From: a bacterium
GTDB lineage: Bacteria > Chloroflexota > Dormibacteria > Aeolococcales > Bog-877
Length of the DNA stretch: 64,000 nucleotides
Reading direction: 5' to 3'
NCBI GenBank assembly: GCA_021795235.1
Contig: JAJYPP010000009.1
Span: 1-64,000 of the forward strand
The position numbers and the translations under genes are program-made. Within the stretch, counting starts at the first letter, position 1. Every line of letters begins with the position of its first letter. Under the pieces are notes generated by a model. The model was not told where the DNA came from. It saw only the letters and a list, made by a program, of their open reading frames with translations, and did not search any database. Positions 18,200-29,786 of this stretch are shown in pieces.

Positions 18200-18784
18200 T
18201 CAGCTGTCCTTACTGGTCTTGGTCTGCTGCTGATCCTTGGATCCCTGATTGCTGTTGTCGGGTGAACTCTGTGCCGAAGCGGAGGCCTCTGGAGTCTGGG
18301 TCGCCTCCGGCGTCTTGGTCGCCTCCGGGGTGCTCTTGGCCTCCGGGGTCTTGGTCGCCTCCGGGGTGCTCTTCGGCTCGGGCGTCTTGGTCGCCTCCGG
18401 AGTGCCCGTGGCCGCCGGTGTCTGGCTTGTCTTGGTCTCGCTCAGCTGCGCCGACAACACCGTGTCATTGCTGGCCTGGACGGTCACCGAGTAGGTGTTC
18501 CCGTTGGGCGCCGTCACCTTCACGTCATAGACGGGGATTCCGTGCTCGGTGTCGGACTCCGTCTTGAGGACCACGGCGGTGGCGGTGCCGGTCGCAGGGT
18601 ACTTCTGATCGACGTAGCTGACCGCCGCGTTATCCGCCGCAGTCGCCGCCGGTCCGGACGCCGAAACCAGGTTGACGCTGGTGGGGACCGTGGCGTGTGG
18701 CCCCGCTTGGGTCAGGGCGATCGCCCCGGCTGCGCCCACCGCCGCGAGGGTGCCCACGGCGCCTGCTGTTACTACCAATCTCAT
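18200..18784 (-). CDS. Exported PepSY-like protein with TPEATK repeat tail
   Basis: 194 residues. A hydrophobic N-terminal segment (MRLVVTAGAVGTLAAVGAAG and on) looks like a signal peptide or anchor. Residues about 45-110 resemble a PepSY domain (AAVSYVDQKYPATGTA, HGIPVYDVKVTAPNGNTYSV). The remainder is a hydrophilic tail of tandem TPEATKTPE units ending in Ser/Gln/Asn/Lys-rich sequence. AAGGAG lies eight bases upstream of the ATG at 18784, fixing the start. It follows the response regulator gene after 88 bp, in the same direction, and may be its target. PepSY domains often act as extracytoplasmic inhibitors or sensors; the role here is unknown. Confidence 0.65.
   Translation of the reverse strand: MRLVVTAGAVGTLAAVGAAGAIALTQAGPHATVPTSVNLVSASGPAATAADNAAVSYVDQKYPATGTATAVVLKTESDTEHGIPVYDVKVTAPNGNTYSVTVQASNDTVLSAQLSETKTSQTPAATGTPEATKTPEPKSTPEATKTPEAKSTPEATKTPEATQTPEASASAQSSPDNSNQGSKDQQQTKTSKDS
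18284..18404 (-). repeat. Tandem repeat coding for 12-residue TPEATKTPE units
   Basis: About three copies of a 36-bp unit encoding TPEATKTPEPKS, TPEATKTPEAKS and TPEATKTPEATQ, plus a partial copy. The unit is low-complexity and likely to vary in copy number between strains. It forms the extended tail of the exported protein. Confidence 0.75.
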
Positions 18785-18872
18785 ATTCCAACTCCTTGTG
18801 TGCGGGTGAATCCCGATCTCCCACTCTGGAGGCTGGTGATGAAGGCCCGGTGGGACGGGGATTAGAGATCCC

Positions 18873-19562
18873 TCACCCGCGCCGGGCGTCACCCGCGACC
18901 AGTCGGTAGCCCGCCCCCCGCACGGTCTCGAGGAGAGGAATCAATCCCGGATGGTTCAGCTTGCGGCGCAGATAGCTGACGTAGACGTCGACCACATTGC
19001 TCCCCGGGTCGAAGTCGTACTCCCAGACCCGATTGAGGATCTGGGTGCGTGACAGGATCTGGTTGGGGCTGCGCATGAACAGCTCGAGCAAAGCCCACTC
19101 GCGATGCGCCAGTTCGATGCGCCGGCCGCCCCGCCAAGCCACCTTGGACAGCAGGTCGAGACGGAGGTCGCCGACCACCAGCTCCGTCGACACCGCCTGG
19201 TCGACCGAGCGCAGCGCCGCGCGGATGCGCGCCAGGAGCTCGTCGAAGGAGAAGGGCTTGGTCACGTAGTCGGTGGCGCCAGCATCCAGCCCGGCGACCT
19301 TGTTGGCCAGGTCGTCGCGGGCGGTGAGGATGATGACCGGATGCCGCAGGCGCTGGGCGCGCCACGCCCGCAGCACGTCCATGCCGTCACCGTCGGGCAG
19401 CCCGAGGTCGAGCAGGACCAGATCCAGGTCGGGTCCACGAGCCTCCATCACCCCCAGGGCGGTGGCGGTGTCAGGCGCCACCGCCACCGCGTAGCCCTCG
19501 GCCTTGAGCCCCTTGGCGATGAAGGATGCGATCCTGGCGTCGTCCTCGACCAGCAGGATCAT
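18873..19562 (-). CDS. OmpR/PhoB-family response regulator
   Basis: 229 residues. The receiver domain has the acidic pair E6/D7/D8 region (LVEDD), phosphoacceptor D52 in LLDLGLPDGDG, T80 in ILTARDD and K102 in VTKPFSF. The winged-helix DNA-binding domain follows with LAHREWALLELFMRSPNQIL and SNVVDVYVSYLRRKL, then TVRGAGYRL. The start ATG overlaps the stop of the upstream histidine kinase (ATGA), so the two form a pair with the kinase first, the reverse of the common order. The likely target promoter is the 88-bp gap before the exported PepSY-like gene. Confidence 0.92.
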   Translation of the reverse strand: MILLVEDDARIASFIAKGLKAEGYAVAVAPDTATALGVMEARGPDLDLVLLDLGLPDGDGMDVLRAWRAQRLRHPVIILTARDDLANKVAGLDAGATDYVTKPFSFDELLARIRAALRSVDQAVSTELVVGDLRLDLLSKVAWRGGRRIELAHREWALLELFMRSPNQILSRTQILNRVWEYDFDPGSNVVDVYVSYLRRKLNHPGLIPLLETVRGAGYRLVAGDARRG

Positions 19563-21070
19563 GGCCGGCCCTCGCTCGCGTCCGCTGGCTCCGGCGGCTG
19601 CAGGCAGCTCGGGGGCAGGGTGATTGTCACCGTGGTGCCCTGGCCAACCGCACTCTCCAGCTGAACCGACCCACCGTGCCCTTGGGCGACCGCCTTGACC
19701 AGGGCAAGCCCCAGCCCGGACCCGCGCTGGTCAGGGGACTCGGCCCTGCGAAACCGATCGAACACAGCCGCTTGGAGCGCGGGCGCGATGCCACAGCCGG
19801 TGTCGGAGACCCCCAGGATGACGTCTCCTCTGCAGGCGGCGGACAGCTTGATCATGTCACCCTCCTGGGTCGCCTTGACCGCGTTGTCGATCAGGTTGAG
19901 CAGCGCCCCGCGGAGCTTGGCCTGGTCCACCAGCAGCACCGCGTCGGGCACCTCGGTGAGCACCCAGTTCCGGTCCGCCAGCACCGTGGAGGCGGCCTTG
20001 AGGTCGGCCATGAACGACCTCAGATCCACCTGCTCGACCTGGATGAAGTCGGACTCCAGGGAGTGGCCCAGCAGCAGCAGCTGGTCCACCAGAGAACTCA
20101 TCTGGTTCAGTTCCTCGACCACCAGAGCGGTGGTCTCCTGCACCTCGCCAGGATCGTCGCTGCCGGTTCGCCGCAGCACCTCCAGGTGGCCACGGGCCAC
20201 GGTCAGGGGGGTGCGAAGCTGGTGGGAGACGTCGGCCAGGAGCTGGCGCTGGGAGGCCACGGTCGCCGAGATCTTGGTGAGCATGCCGTCGAAGGCCGCG
20301 GCCATCCTGCCCACCTCGTCGTCCACTCCCCGGTAGCCGATCCGCTTGGTCAGGTCGCCCTGGCTCGCCTCCACCGCGGTCTCGGTCACCGCGCCGACGG
20401 TGCGCAGCACCCGGCGCAGGATCAGGTAGGCGCTGATCACTGCGACCAGGAGCGCCACCGCCGCCTCCGACGCGGCCAGCAGGGCCACCTGGGCGCTCTC
20501 TACTTGGAGCTGGGCCAGGCTGGCCGCCACCACCACCACTCCCAGTACGGAGTGGCCCTCTCGGATCGGGCTGGCAACCGTCAGGTAGCTGACCGGCCCG
20601 ACTCGGACCTCTAGGCTCACGGTCCTGGCCGGGGGCGAGCGGAGCCAGCGGCGCACCTGGGGGACGCTCGCCAGGGCGGTGGCGTGGGCGCTGCCCAGGA
20701 CCGGCTGGTGCGGCAGCGAGATCAGCATCTCCCTGCCGACCGGCACCGGGTGGGTGACCAGGTAGCTGTGGCTGAACGCCTCCAGGCTCTGGCCGGCGGG
20801 CCGCGCCCCATAGGCCGCGGCGTAGCCGCTCAACTCCCCGCCCAGGTCGGCCACGATGCTGTTCTGGTAGTGGACTGTGAAGTCGCGGATCACCTGAACC
20901 GAGACCACCCCCAGCACCAGAGCGACCACCACCCCATGGAGGATCAGGAGCCGGCCGACGGTCCCCAGTCGAAACCCCCTGGCGGCCGCGGCGGGGGTTC
21001 CCGCCATGGCCCGAGCGGGGGCCGGATCCGTCGGCAGCGCTGAGGAGGATGGCGCCGACTCGGCGGTCAT
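19559..21070 (-). CDS. Sensor histidine kinase
   Basis: 503 residues. Two membrane segments (about 41-61 and 199-218) bracket an extracytoplasmic sensor region of about 135 residues. A HAMP region (about 219-272) leads to the H box DVSHQLRTPLTVARGHLEVL with H283, and then the HATPase_c domain with NLIDNAVKAT (N box), SDTGCGI (G1) and GSGLGLALVKA (G2). It partners the downstream response regulator. ATG 21070 overlaps the stop of the upstream small gene. The signal is unknown; its position next to the cox locus suggests, without proof, a role in controlling CO oxidation or envelope stress. Confidence 0.9.
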   Translation of the reverse strand: MTAESAPSSSALPTDPAPARAMAGTPAAAARGFRLGTVGRLLILHGVVVALVLGVVSVQVIRDFTVHYQNSIVADLGGELSGYAAAYGARPAGQSLEAFSHSYLVTHPVPVGREMLISLPHQPVLGSAHATALASVPQVRRWLRSPPARTVSLEVRVGPVSYLTVASPIREGHSVLGVVVVAASLAQLQVESAQVALLAASEAAVALLVAVISAYLILRRVLRTVGAVTETAVEASQGDLTKRIGYRGVDDEVGRMAAAFDGMLTKISATVASQRQLLADVSHQLRTPLTVARGHLEVLRRTGSDDPGEVQETTALVVEELNQMSSLVDQLLLLGHSLESDFIQVEQVDLRSFMADLKAASTVLADRNWVLTEVPDAVLLVDQAKLRGALLNLIDNAVKATQEGDMIKLSAACRGDVILGVSDTGCGIAPALQAAVFDRFRRAESPDQRGSGLGLALVKAVAQGHGGSVQLESAVGQGTTVTITLPPSCLQPPEPADASEGRP

Positions 21071-21462
21071 CCCCCACCGGATTTCTTGCAGGACTGGTTG
21101 GACTCGGAGGTGGAGGAGCACAGCGAACTCTTCTGCTGGTCCCCGCCGCCGGAGTCCTGGGACGGCAGGCTCACCACGGTCCCCGGGGGATTCACGGTCT
21201 CGACGGGCTCGGTGGGCTGGGGGTGAGCCACGTCGGCAGGGGTTGGGGAGGGGGATCCGCTGCCCGCTCCCCCGGCCGCCATCCCGGAGCCCGATCCCCC
21301 CAACTGAGACGTGCCGAGCTGGACCGTCTGGGGCAGGCGGATGTGCTGGTAGGTAAGGCTGGGCCCGACCGCGAGGCCGACAGCCACGGCTGCGGCCAGC
21401 GCCAGCGCCAGCCCGGGCCGGGTGAACCTCTTGATGCGTTTGTGCAGTGCCAGCCGGGACAT
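21067..21462 (-). CDS. Small membrane-anchored protein, Ser/Gly/Pro-rich
   Basis: 131 residues. Basic N-terminus (MSRLALHKRIKRF), one hydrophobic segment (LALALAAAVAVGLAVGPSL), then a low-complexity exterior region and a C-terminal SSLCSSTSESNQSCKKSGGG with two cysteines that could form a disulfide. No family recognised. The stop overlaps the histidine kinase ATG, so it is the first gene of the kinase operon and may act as an accessory sensor component. Confidence 0.6.
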   Translation of the reverse strand: MSRLALHKRIKRFTRPGLALALAAAVAVGLAVGPSLTYQHIRLPQTVQLGTSQLGGSGSGMAAGGAGSGSPSPTPADVAHPQPTEPVETVNPPGTVVSLPSQDSGGGDQQKSSLCSSTSESNQSCKKSGGG

Positions 21463-21646
21463 CAGGTAATTGGGCCTCCGCCACCAAACGCTGACGGGTT
21501 CCGGTGAACCCCAGATTAGCTCATCGTGAGACTCCTATCATGCAGCCGCGACGCTCAGCTGATGGCCGACTCGGAGCTGCGGGGCAGACGCCATCCCGGC
21601 GGCCCAGTCCCCTCCCTCACAGAAGGGGATTGCGGCCGCAATGTGC

Positions 21647-22861
21647 TCAACGGCCGGACCGGGACTCGCCACGAACCGCCAGCAGCAGGGTCCGCAACGC
21701 CTCCAGGGAGTGGCCGCTGACCATGGTGTGGACATGCGGCAGAGCGGCCGCCATCCCCGCCGTCGTCGGCTGGAAGCTGGTGCGAGCACTGCGGGGGTTG
21801 ACCCAGACCACCCGGTTGGCGAGCCGGCTGAGCCGCAGCATCTGACGCCCGAGCTGGTCTGGATCCCCCCCCTCCCAGCCGTCCGAGACGATGACCACGA
21901 CCGCGCCTCGGGCCATCCCCCGCCGGCCGTGGCGTTCAATGAAGTCCTCCAGCGCCGACCCGATCAGGGTCCCGCCCGCCCAGTCTGGCGCCCGGGATCC
22001 GGCCCGCTGCAGCGCCTGGTCGGGGTCATTGCAGGCCAGCTCCTCGGTCAACCGCGTGAGCCTGGTGGCAAACACAAAGGCCTCCGCCCTGGCCGCTCGC
22101 ACCGCCCCGTGGAAGAGGTTCAGGTAGACCCTCGTGTAGGGCTCCATGGAGCCCGACACGTCCGCCAGCAGCACCAGGCGTCGGGGCCGCGACACGTGGC
22201 GGCGCAGGACCAGCTCGACCGGGTCCGCACCGGTGCGGTGGGAGCGCCTGATGGTCGCCCGGACGTCCAGCTCATCGCCGGAGCGGCTGATCCGCCGTCT
22301 CCGGCTCCGGCGCCTCGGCAGGCTGAGGGGGAGCCGGCGGATCAGCTCCACGATCTCCTCCAACTCCGCCTCCGTGCAGGCGCTGAAGTCCTTGGTGGCC
22401 AGCCTCTCCCCCGCTCCCAAGAGCCCCACCGCCACGTCCTCTGCTTGGTCCTCGTCGGCCGCGGGCCCCAGGTCGGACCTGGGGCCGGGGCCGGTCGGCC
22501 GGTCTCTGGTGGCCGCCCGCCGCTTCGCCGGGACCGGCAGCTTGGGGGAGCTCTGGTCGCCCCTCACCTCCCCGGGGTCGAGGAGGCCGCCGAACACCTG
22601 CTGGAAGACCCGATCGAAAAGCAGGAGCTGCTCGTGCTCGCAGGTCAAAGTCGCCCTGCCCAGCCGAGCCAACTCGTCGGTGACCAGCGGCGCGGCTACC
22701 GAGATCGCCCTGGCGAACCTCCCCTCCCGCTCAGGGGTCACCGGCAGCCCGGCCTCGCGCAGACGGCTGCCGAAGGCGGAGACCAGCTCCGCCAGATCGA
22801 CCCTGGAGAGCAGCTCCCGCAGGTCCCGGGGCCGCTCGGCGGTCAGCCCTGCGCCACCCAC
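21647..22861 (-). CDS. coxE: CoxE-like von Willebrand factor A protein
   Basis: 404 residues. The N-terminal part is helical, and the VWA domain carries the MIDAS motif DVSGSM (234-239), with the second MIDAS Thr in GGTLIGSAL and the Asp of VIVSDGWEGGD. CoxE works with the CoxD ATPase to insert sulfur and copper into the CO dehydrogenase active site. The start GTG/ATG region overlaps the end of coxD by 19 bp. Last gene of the minus-strand cox operon. Confidence 0.88.
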   Translation of the reverse strand: MGGAGLTAERPRDLRELLSRVDLAELVSAFGSRLREAGLPVTPEREGRFARAISVAAPLVTDELARLGRATLTCEHEQLLLFDRVFQQVFGGLLDPGEVRGDQSSPKLPVPAKRRAATRDRPTGPGPRSDLGPAADEDQAEDVAVGLLGAGERLATKDFSACTEAELEEIVELIRRLPLSLPRRRSRRRRISRSGDELDVRATIRRSHRTGADPVELVLRRHVSRPRRLVLLADVSGSMEPYTRVYLNLFHGAVRAARAEAFVFATRLTRLTEELACNDPDQALQRAGSRAPDWAGGTLIGSALEDFIERHGRRGMARGAVVVIVSDGWEGGDPDQLGRQMLRLSRLANRVVWVNPRSARTSFQPTTAGMAAALPHVHTMVSGHSLEALRTLLLAVRGESRSGR

Positions 22862-23733
22862 TCCAGCCCCCGCCCGGCGACTTCCTCCACATCCTCGGCG
22901 TACTTCAGCACCGATCCGATGGTGGCGGTGACCGCCGCCTGGTCCAGAGTCCGGAAACCCAGCAGCTCCAGGGCCGACAACCAGTCGATCGCCTCGGCCA
23001 CTCCGGGCTGCTTCTGCACCCGCACCGAGCGCAGCCGGGACACCGCCGCCGCCACCTGCTCCGCCAGGGTCAGGGAGGCCTGGGGCACCCGGCGCCGGAT
23101 TATCTCCACCGTCCGGGCGAGACCCGGGTACTCGATCCAGTGATAGAGACAGCGCCGCTTCAGAGCGTCGTGGAGGTCGCGGGTGCGATTGGAGGTCAGC
23201 AGCACCACCGGCGGGACCGCGGCCCGCACCGTGCCCAGCTCCGGGATCGTCACCGATCCCTCTCCCAGCAGCTCCAGCAGGAAGGCCTCGAACTCATCGT
23301 CGGCCCGATCAACCTCGTCGATGAGCAGCACCGCCGGCCGCGGCCCGGGATGCTCGAGGGCTCGGAGCAGGGGCCGCGGGATGAGGTAGTCGCGCTGGAA
23401 CAGGTCGGCTTCCACCAGCTCCCGGCGCTGAGTCTCGGCAACCCGGATCGCCAGCAGCTGCCGAGGGTAGTTCCACTCGTACAGGGCCTCGGCGGCGTCC
23501 ACCCCCTCGTGGCACTGCAACCGCAGCAGCGGGGCCTCCAGCACCCGGGCCAGCGCCTTGGCGGCCTCGGTCTTGCCGACCCCGGGCTCCCCCTCCAGCA
23601 GCAGGGGCTGGGGCAAACGGACGGCCAGGAACAGAGCGGTGGCGAGGCCGGGATCGGCCAGGTAGTCGACCGCCTCCAGGCGCGCGGTCAGGCTCTCCAC
23701 ATCCGGGATCAGCCGCTCCAGATCCCCTGGCAT
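22843..23733 (-). CDS. coxD: CoxD-like MoxR AAA+ ATPase
   Basis: 296 residues. Walker A GEPGVGKT at 48-55, Walker B AVLLIDEVDRADDEF, sensor 1 VVLLTSNRTRD and the arginine region LKRRCLYHWI identify a MoxR-type AAA+ ATPase. In Oligotropha CoxD is a membrane-associated chaperone that remodels apo-CO dehydrogenase so that the Cu-S-Mo centre can be built. ATG 23733 lies 1 bp after the stop of the XdhC-type gene. Confidence 0.9.
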   Translation of the reverse strand: MPGDLERLIPDVESLTARLEAVDYLADPGLATALFLAVRLPQPLLLEGEPGVGKTEAAKALARVLEAPLLRLQCHEGVDAAEALYEWNYPRQLLAIRVAETQRRELVEADLFQRDYLIPRPLLRALEHPGPRPAVLLIDEVDRADDEFEAFLLELLGEGSVTIPELGTVRAAVPPVVLLTSNRTRDLHDALKRRCLYHWIEYPGLARTVEIIRRRVPQASLTLAEQVAAAVSRLRSVRVQKQPGVAEAIDWLSALELLGFRTLDQAAVTATIGSVLKYAEDVEEVAGRGLEWVAQG

Positions 23734-23734
23734 G

Positions 23735-24606
23735 TCAGCCGTGGGCCGGCGCCACCTGGGCGCCGGCGAAGGCGTCGCGGCAGCCAGGACCGCAGAAGTA
23801 GTGGCGAACCCCCATGTGGTCCAGGTGCAGCGAGGTCTCCACCGCCGCCACCGCCATCCCGCAGATGGGGTCAACCGCCAGGGGGATGGCGGTCCCAGCC
23901 TCCGAGGGCTGGCTCCGAGCCCGGCAGGAGATGATCTCGGCCAGGATCGAGAGGGCTACCTCCGCGGGCCCGCGGGCCCCGATGTCGAGCCCGGCCGGCG
24001 TGTGCACCAGCCGGCGGAGATCCTCGTCCACAGGGAGCGCGGCCACCACCGCCGCTCCCCGTCGCCGGCTGGCCACCAGGGCGACGTAGGGGACACCCTG
24101 GGTCAGGGCCCGCCGCAGGGCCGTCTCCTCATCTCTGCCATGGGTGGCCACCACCAGCGCGTCGACGGCCGTCTGTTCCTCCTCCCAGTCCACCATCTCG
24201 TAACCCAGGCTGCGCCCCACCTCCCGCAGGCAGCGGGCGGTGGGGCTGTGGCCGTGGACCGCGATCAGGGGAGCGGGCACCACCGGCTCCAGGAAGATCT
24301 CCAGGGTTCCTCCGGAAAGACAGGGGTTGACCACCTGGACCCGGCCCGGCTGCGCGGGCTCCTCTTGGGGGCTCACCCGCAGCAACACCGGACGGCTCTG
24401 CTCCAGCGCCAAGAGACCCTGCGCGCGCAGGGTCGACTCCACGCAGTTCCCGCCCACGAATCCCTCGATGGAACCGTCCTCGAGCACCAGCGCCTCGTCC
24501 CCCGGCTTGGCCGAGGTCGGCCGCTCCGCCAGGACCACCTTGGCTCGCACGAAGGGGACCCGGGCGCGCCGCAGTTCGGCGGCACGCCCGAGCAGGTCCC
24601 CGGCGC

Positions 24607-24610
<4 letters not shown>
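23735..24610 (-). CDS. CoxF-like XdhC maturation protein fused to a YHS domain
   Basis: 291 residues. Residues 1 to about 245 are of the XdhC/CoxF family (GFVGGNCVESTLRAQGLLAL in the first part; PAPLIAVHGHSPTARCLREV, a Rossmann-like start; VALVASRRRG and THTPAGLDIGARGP-like segment), which handles sulfuration and insertion of the molybdenum cofactor. The last 45 residues are a YHS domain: DPICGMAV, then HYFCGPGCRDAFAG, with three cysteines that can bind metal. YHS domains are found in copper- and heavy metal-handling proteins, so a role in copper delivery to the Cu-Mo centre is plausible but is inference. The start overlaps the coxL stop (ATGA). Confidence 0.82.
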
Positions 24611-27041
<2,431 letters not shown>

Positions 27042-27045
<4 letters not shown>

Positions 27046-27515
27046 GACGCCACCTCCTGCTGCCGCTGGGCCGCCCAGCGTACCGCTCTCACGATGTTCT
27101 CATAGCCGGTGCAGCGACAGATCTGCCCGGAGATGGCCTCCCGGATCTCCTGCTCGCTGGGGTCGGGATTGTGGTCCAGCAGCCAGCGAGCGGTCATCAT
27201 CATCCCCGGGGTGCAGAAGCCGCACTGGAGCCCGTGCTCGCGCATGAAGCCCTCCTGAACCGGGTCGAGCCCGGCAGCCCCCTCCAGGGCCTCGACGGTC
27301 CGAATGTCACGGCCGTCGGCCATCACCGCGAGCACGGTGCAGCTCTTGACCGGCTCCCCATCCATCCACAGCACACAGGTGCCGCAGTTGGAGGTGTCGC
27401 AGCCCCAGTGGGTGCCGGTGAGCCCGAGCTCGTCGCGGACGAAGTGGACCAAGAGCAGTCTGGGCTCCACCTCGCGGGTCACACTCTCTCCGTTGACCGT
27501 CATCGTCACCTGCAT
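27042..27515 (-). CDS. coxS: Aerobic CO dehydrogenase small [2Fe-2S] subunit
   Basis: 157 residues. The N-terminal plant-ferredoxin-like cluster is seen in GCDTSNCGTCVLWMDGEPVK with a later SCTVL, and the second cluster in QCGFCTPGMMM and GQICRCTGYENI. It passes electrons from the molybdenum site of CoxL to the FAD of CoxM. A TTG six bases upstream is in frame, but the ATG at 27515 has the better spacing to GGGAGGGG and starts 2 bp after the coxM stop, so I use it. Confidence 0.95.
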
Positions 27516-27517
27516 GA

Positions 27518-28393
27518 TCAAGCCCCTCCCTGTCCAGCCCGCCTGACCGCCCGCGCCAGGGCCCGCCTGGTCAGCTCCCCAACCAGGTGCCGCTTGTACT
27601 CCTCGGGCCCCCGCTGGTCCGACTGAGGCCGGCAGCTTACGGCCGCCAGATCAGCCGCCCTGGCCAGGTTTTCCGGCGCGGCCGGCTGGCCGCGCAGCGC
27701 CGCCTCCGCCTCCTCAGCCGCGAAGCCGGGGGCGTTGACGGCGGCCAGCCCGATCCCCACATCCGAGACCCGCTCGCCCTCCAGAGTGACAAAGCAGCCC
27801 ACCGCCGCGATCGCCCAGTCGCCGGTCCGCCGCTCCACCTTCTCGTAGGCGCTGCCCGTGCCCCGGCGCAGGGGGATTCGCACCTCGGTCAGCATCTCGG
27901 CGGGGCCGACCTGGGTCTCGTAGGGGCCAAGGTAGAACTCCCGGGCGGCGACCGTCCGTGCACCGTTGGAGGAGCGGATGACCAGCTGAGCCCGCAGCGC
28001 GCACACGACCGCGGAGAGGTCCTCGGCCGGATCGCCCTGGCAGAGCGATCCGCCGATGGTGCCCCGGTTGCGCACCACGGGATCGGCGATGACCCGCTCC
28101 GCGTCGGCGAAGATGGGGTAGTTGCGGAGCAGCTCCGCGGAGGCCAGCAGCTGCGCGTGGCGGGTCATCGCCCCGATCACGAGCTCCATTCCCTCCAGAC
28201 GGATGTAGCTCAGCTCGGAGATGGGGTTGATGTCGACCAGGCGTTCCGGTCGGGCCAGTCTCAGCTTCATCATCGGCAGCAGGCTGTGCCCCCCGGCGAT
28301 CAGCCGGGTCTCGGGACCGTGCCGCTCCAGCAGCGCCAGCGCCTCGCCGACTGTGGCCGCGCGGTCGTACTCAAACGCAGCGGGTGTCTGCAT
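27518..28393 (-). CDS. coxM: Aerobic CO dehydrogenase medium FAD subunit
   Basis: 291 residues of the molybdopterin dehydrogenase FAD-binding family. The two flavin pyrophosphate motifs are AGGHSLLPMMKLRLARPE and TIGGSLCQGDPAEDL. It accepts electrons from CoxS and hands them to the quinone pool or respiratory chain. The ATG at 28393 is preceded by AGGAGG with ideal spacing; an in-frame ATG 21 bp upstream lacks this. First gene of the minus-strand cox operon. Confidence 0.95.
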   Translation of the reverse strand: MQTPAAFEYDRAATVGEALALLERHGPETRLIAGGHSLLPMMKLRLARPERLVDINPISELSYIRLEGMELVIGAMTRHAQLLASAELLRNYPIFADAERVIADPVVRNRGTIGGSLCQGDPAEDLSAVVCALRAQLVIRSSNGARTVAAREFYLGPYETQVGPAEMLTEVRIPLRRGTGSAYEKVERRTGDWAIAAVGCFVTLEGERVSDVGIGLAAVNAPGFAAEEAEAALRGQPAAPENLARAADLAAVSCRPQSDQRGPEEYKRHLVGELTRRALARAVRRAGQGGA

Positions 28394-28414
28394 GTTCCCC
28401 TCCTGGTTTGGCAA

Positions 28415-28430
28415 GTGCCTACACTGGCAC
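28415..28430. promoter_or_regulatory. Inverted repeat in the coxM leader
   Basis: GTGCC and GGCAC arms with a 6-bp spacer lie 22 bp before the coxM ATG, in the 190-bp divergent region between coxM and xdhC. It may be an operator for the cox promoter. No regulator gene is adjacent. Confidence 0.35.
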
Positions 28431-28583
28431 GGTGGGTGAGTTTACTCGCCGCGAGAGGTTTTTGGAGACCCGGCGCCCGCCTCGCCAACCACGAAGCTCG
28501 CGGTCGGTGCTGATGACCGCTCCGGCGCCTGGGATCCCGTGCGCTCAGGCCCTTGCTCCAGCCCTCAGCCGTGAGGCCTCGGG

Positions 28584-29783
28584 ATGAAGGAGGTCCTGGC
28601 GGATATCGACCGCTGGCTGGCGCAGGGACAACTGGTCGCCCTGGCGAGGGTGGTCGGGGTGGAGGGCTCAGGACCCCGTGACCCGGGGGCGACCATGGCG
28701 GTCTCGGACCGGGGCGAGGTGGCGGGCTCGGTCTCGGGAGGCTGCGTCGAGGGGGCCGTCGTCAGCGAGGCGACAAGGGCCCTGGCGGAGAGGCTCTCCG
28801 CCAGGGTGATCAGCTTCGGCTACTCCGACGCCGAGGCGCTCACGGTGGGGCTGACCTGCGGCGGCACGGTCCACGTCCTGGTCGACCCCGGGCTGCCCAC
28901 CTTCTACCCCCGACTCAGGGAGGCTCTGCTGGCGGAGACGCCGGTGGCCCAGGCCACGGTGGTGCGCCTGGACAGGGGGGAGGATCCCGGCCAGCTCGCC
29001 GAGGGGGCCGCGATCCCCATCTCGGGAGGGACCACCTGGGTCGGCGCCTCGATCCTGGTGGAACCCTCGGGAGCGATCTCGGGGTCGCTGGGAAACCCCG
29101 ACCTGGACCGGGTCGTCGCCCGTGACGCCCTGGGGGCGATCGCCGCCGGGCAGTCCGACTTTCGCCACTACGGCCTGTTCGGGGAAGCGCAACGGGAGGC
29201 GGTCACCGTGTTCGTGGAGGCCTTCGCGCCCCCCCCCCGCATGCTGATCTTCGGAGCGGTGGACTTCACCGCCGCCCTGACGCAGGTGGCCAAGGTGCTC
29301 GGCTATCGGGTCACCGTCTGCGACGCCAGGTCCACCTTCGCCACCAGGGCCCGGTTCCCGATGGCGGACGAGGTGGTGTGCTCCTGGCCGCACGTCTACT
29401 TGGACTCCGTCTCCCCACCGCTGCAGGAGCGCGACGCGATCTGCGTGCTCACCCACGATCCCAAGTTCGATGTCCCGGCGCTGCGCTCGGCGCTGGCGAC
29501 CCGGGCGGGGTATCTGGGGGCCCTGGGGTCGCGGCGCACCCACGAGGAGCGCTGCCGGACGCTGGTGGCCGAGGGCGTCCCGGCGGGCGCGCTGGGGCGG
29601 ATCATGGGGCCGATCGGGATGGACATCGGGGCCCGCACCCCCGAGGAGACCGCGATCGCCATCTGCGCGGAGATCATAGCCCTGCGCACTGGTCGCCCCG
29701 CCCCCTCCCTGCGCGACGGGAAGGGGCCCATCCACAGGAGCGCCATTCCGACCACCCCCGCCTCCGCCACCAAGCTGGGCTGA
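28584..29783 (+). CDS. XdhC/CoxI-family molybdenum cofactor maturation protein
   Basis: 399 residues. The N-terminal XdhC_CoxI domain has GSGPRDPGATMAVS and GSVSGGCVEGAVV; the C-terminal Rossmann-like domain begins PPPRMLIFGAVDFTAALTQV and contains LTHDPKFDVPAL, GYLGALGSRRTHEER and GPIGMDIGARTPEETAI. XdhC proteins bind the sulfurated cofactor and deliver it to xanthine or CO dehydrogenases. It diverges from coxM and leads the mocA-coxG group, so it most likely serves CO dehydrogenase. Confidence 0.9.
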   Translation: MKEVLADIDRWLAQGQLVALARVVGVEGSGPRDPGATMAVSDRGEVAGSVSGGCVEGAVVSEATRALAERLSARVISFGYSDAEALTVGLTCGGTVHVLVDPGLPTFYPRLREALLAETPVAQATVVRLDRGEDPGQLAEGAAIPISGGTTWVGASILVEPSGAISGSLGNPDLDRVVARDALGAIAAGQSDFRHYGLFGEAQREAVTVFVEAFAPPPRMLIFGAVDFTAALTQVAKVLGYRVTVCDARSTFATRARFPMADEVVCSWPHVYLDSVSPPLQERDAICVLTHDPKFDVPALRSALATRAGYLGALGSRRTHEERCRTLVAEGVPAGALGRIMGPIGMDIGARTPEETAIAICAEIIALRTGRPAPSLRDGKGPIHRSAIPTTPASATKLG

Positions 29784-29786
29784 GCG

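Noticed and set aside
18284-18404. CRISPR-like periodicity in the TPEATK region
   Set aside because: The 36-bp repeats are in frame and encode a low-complexity protein tail; there are no unique spacers.
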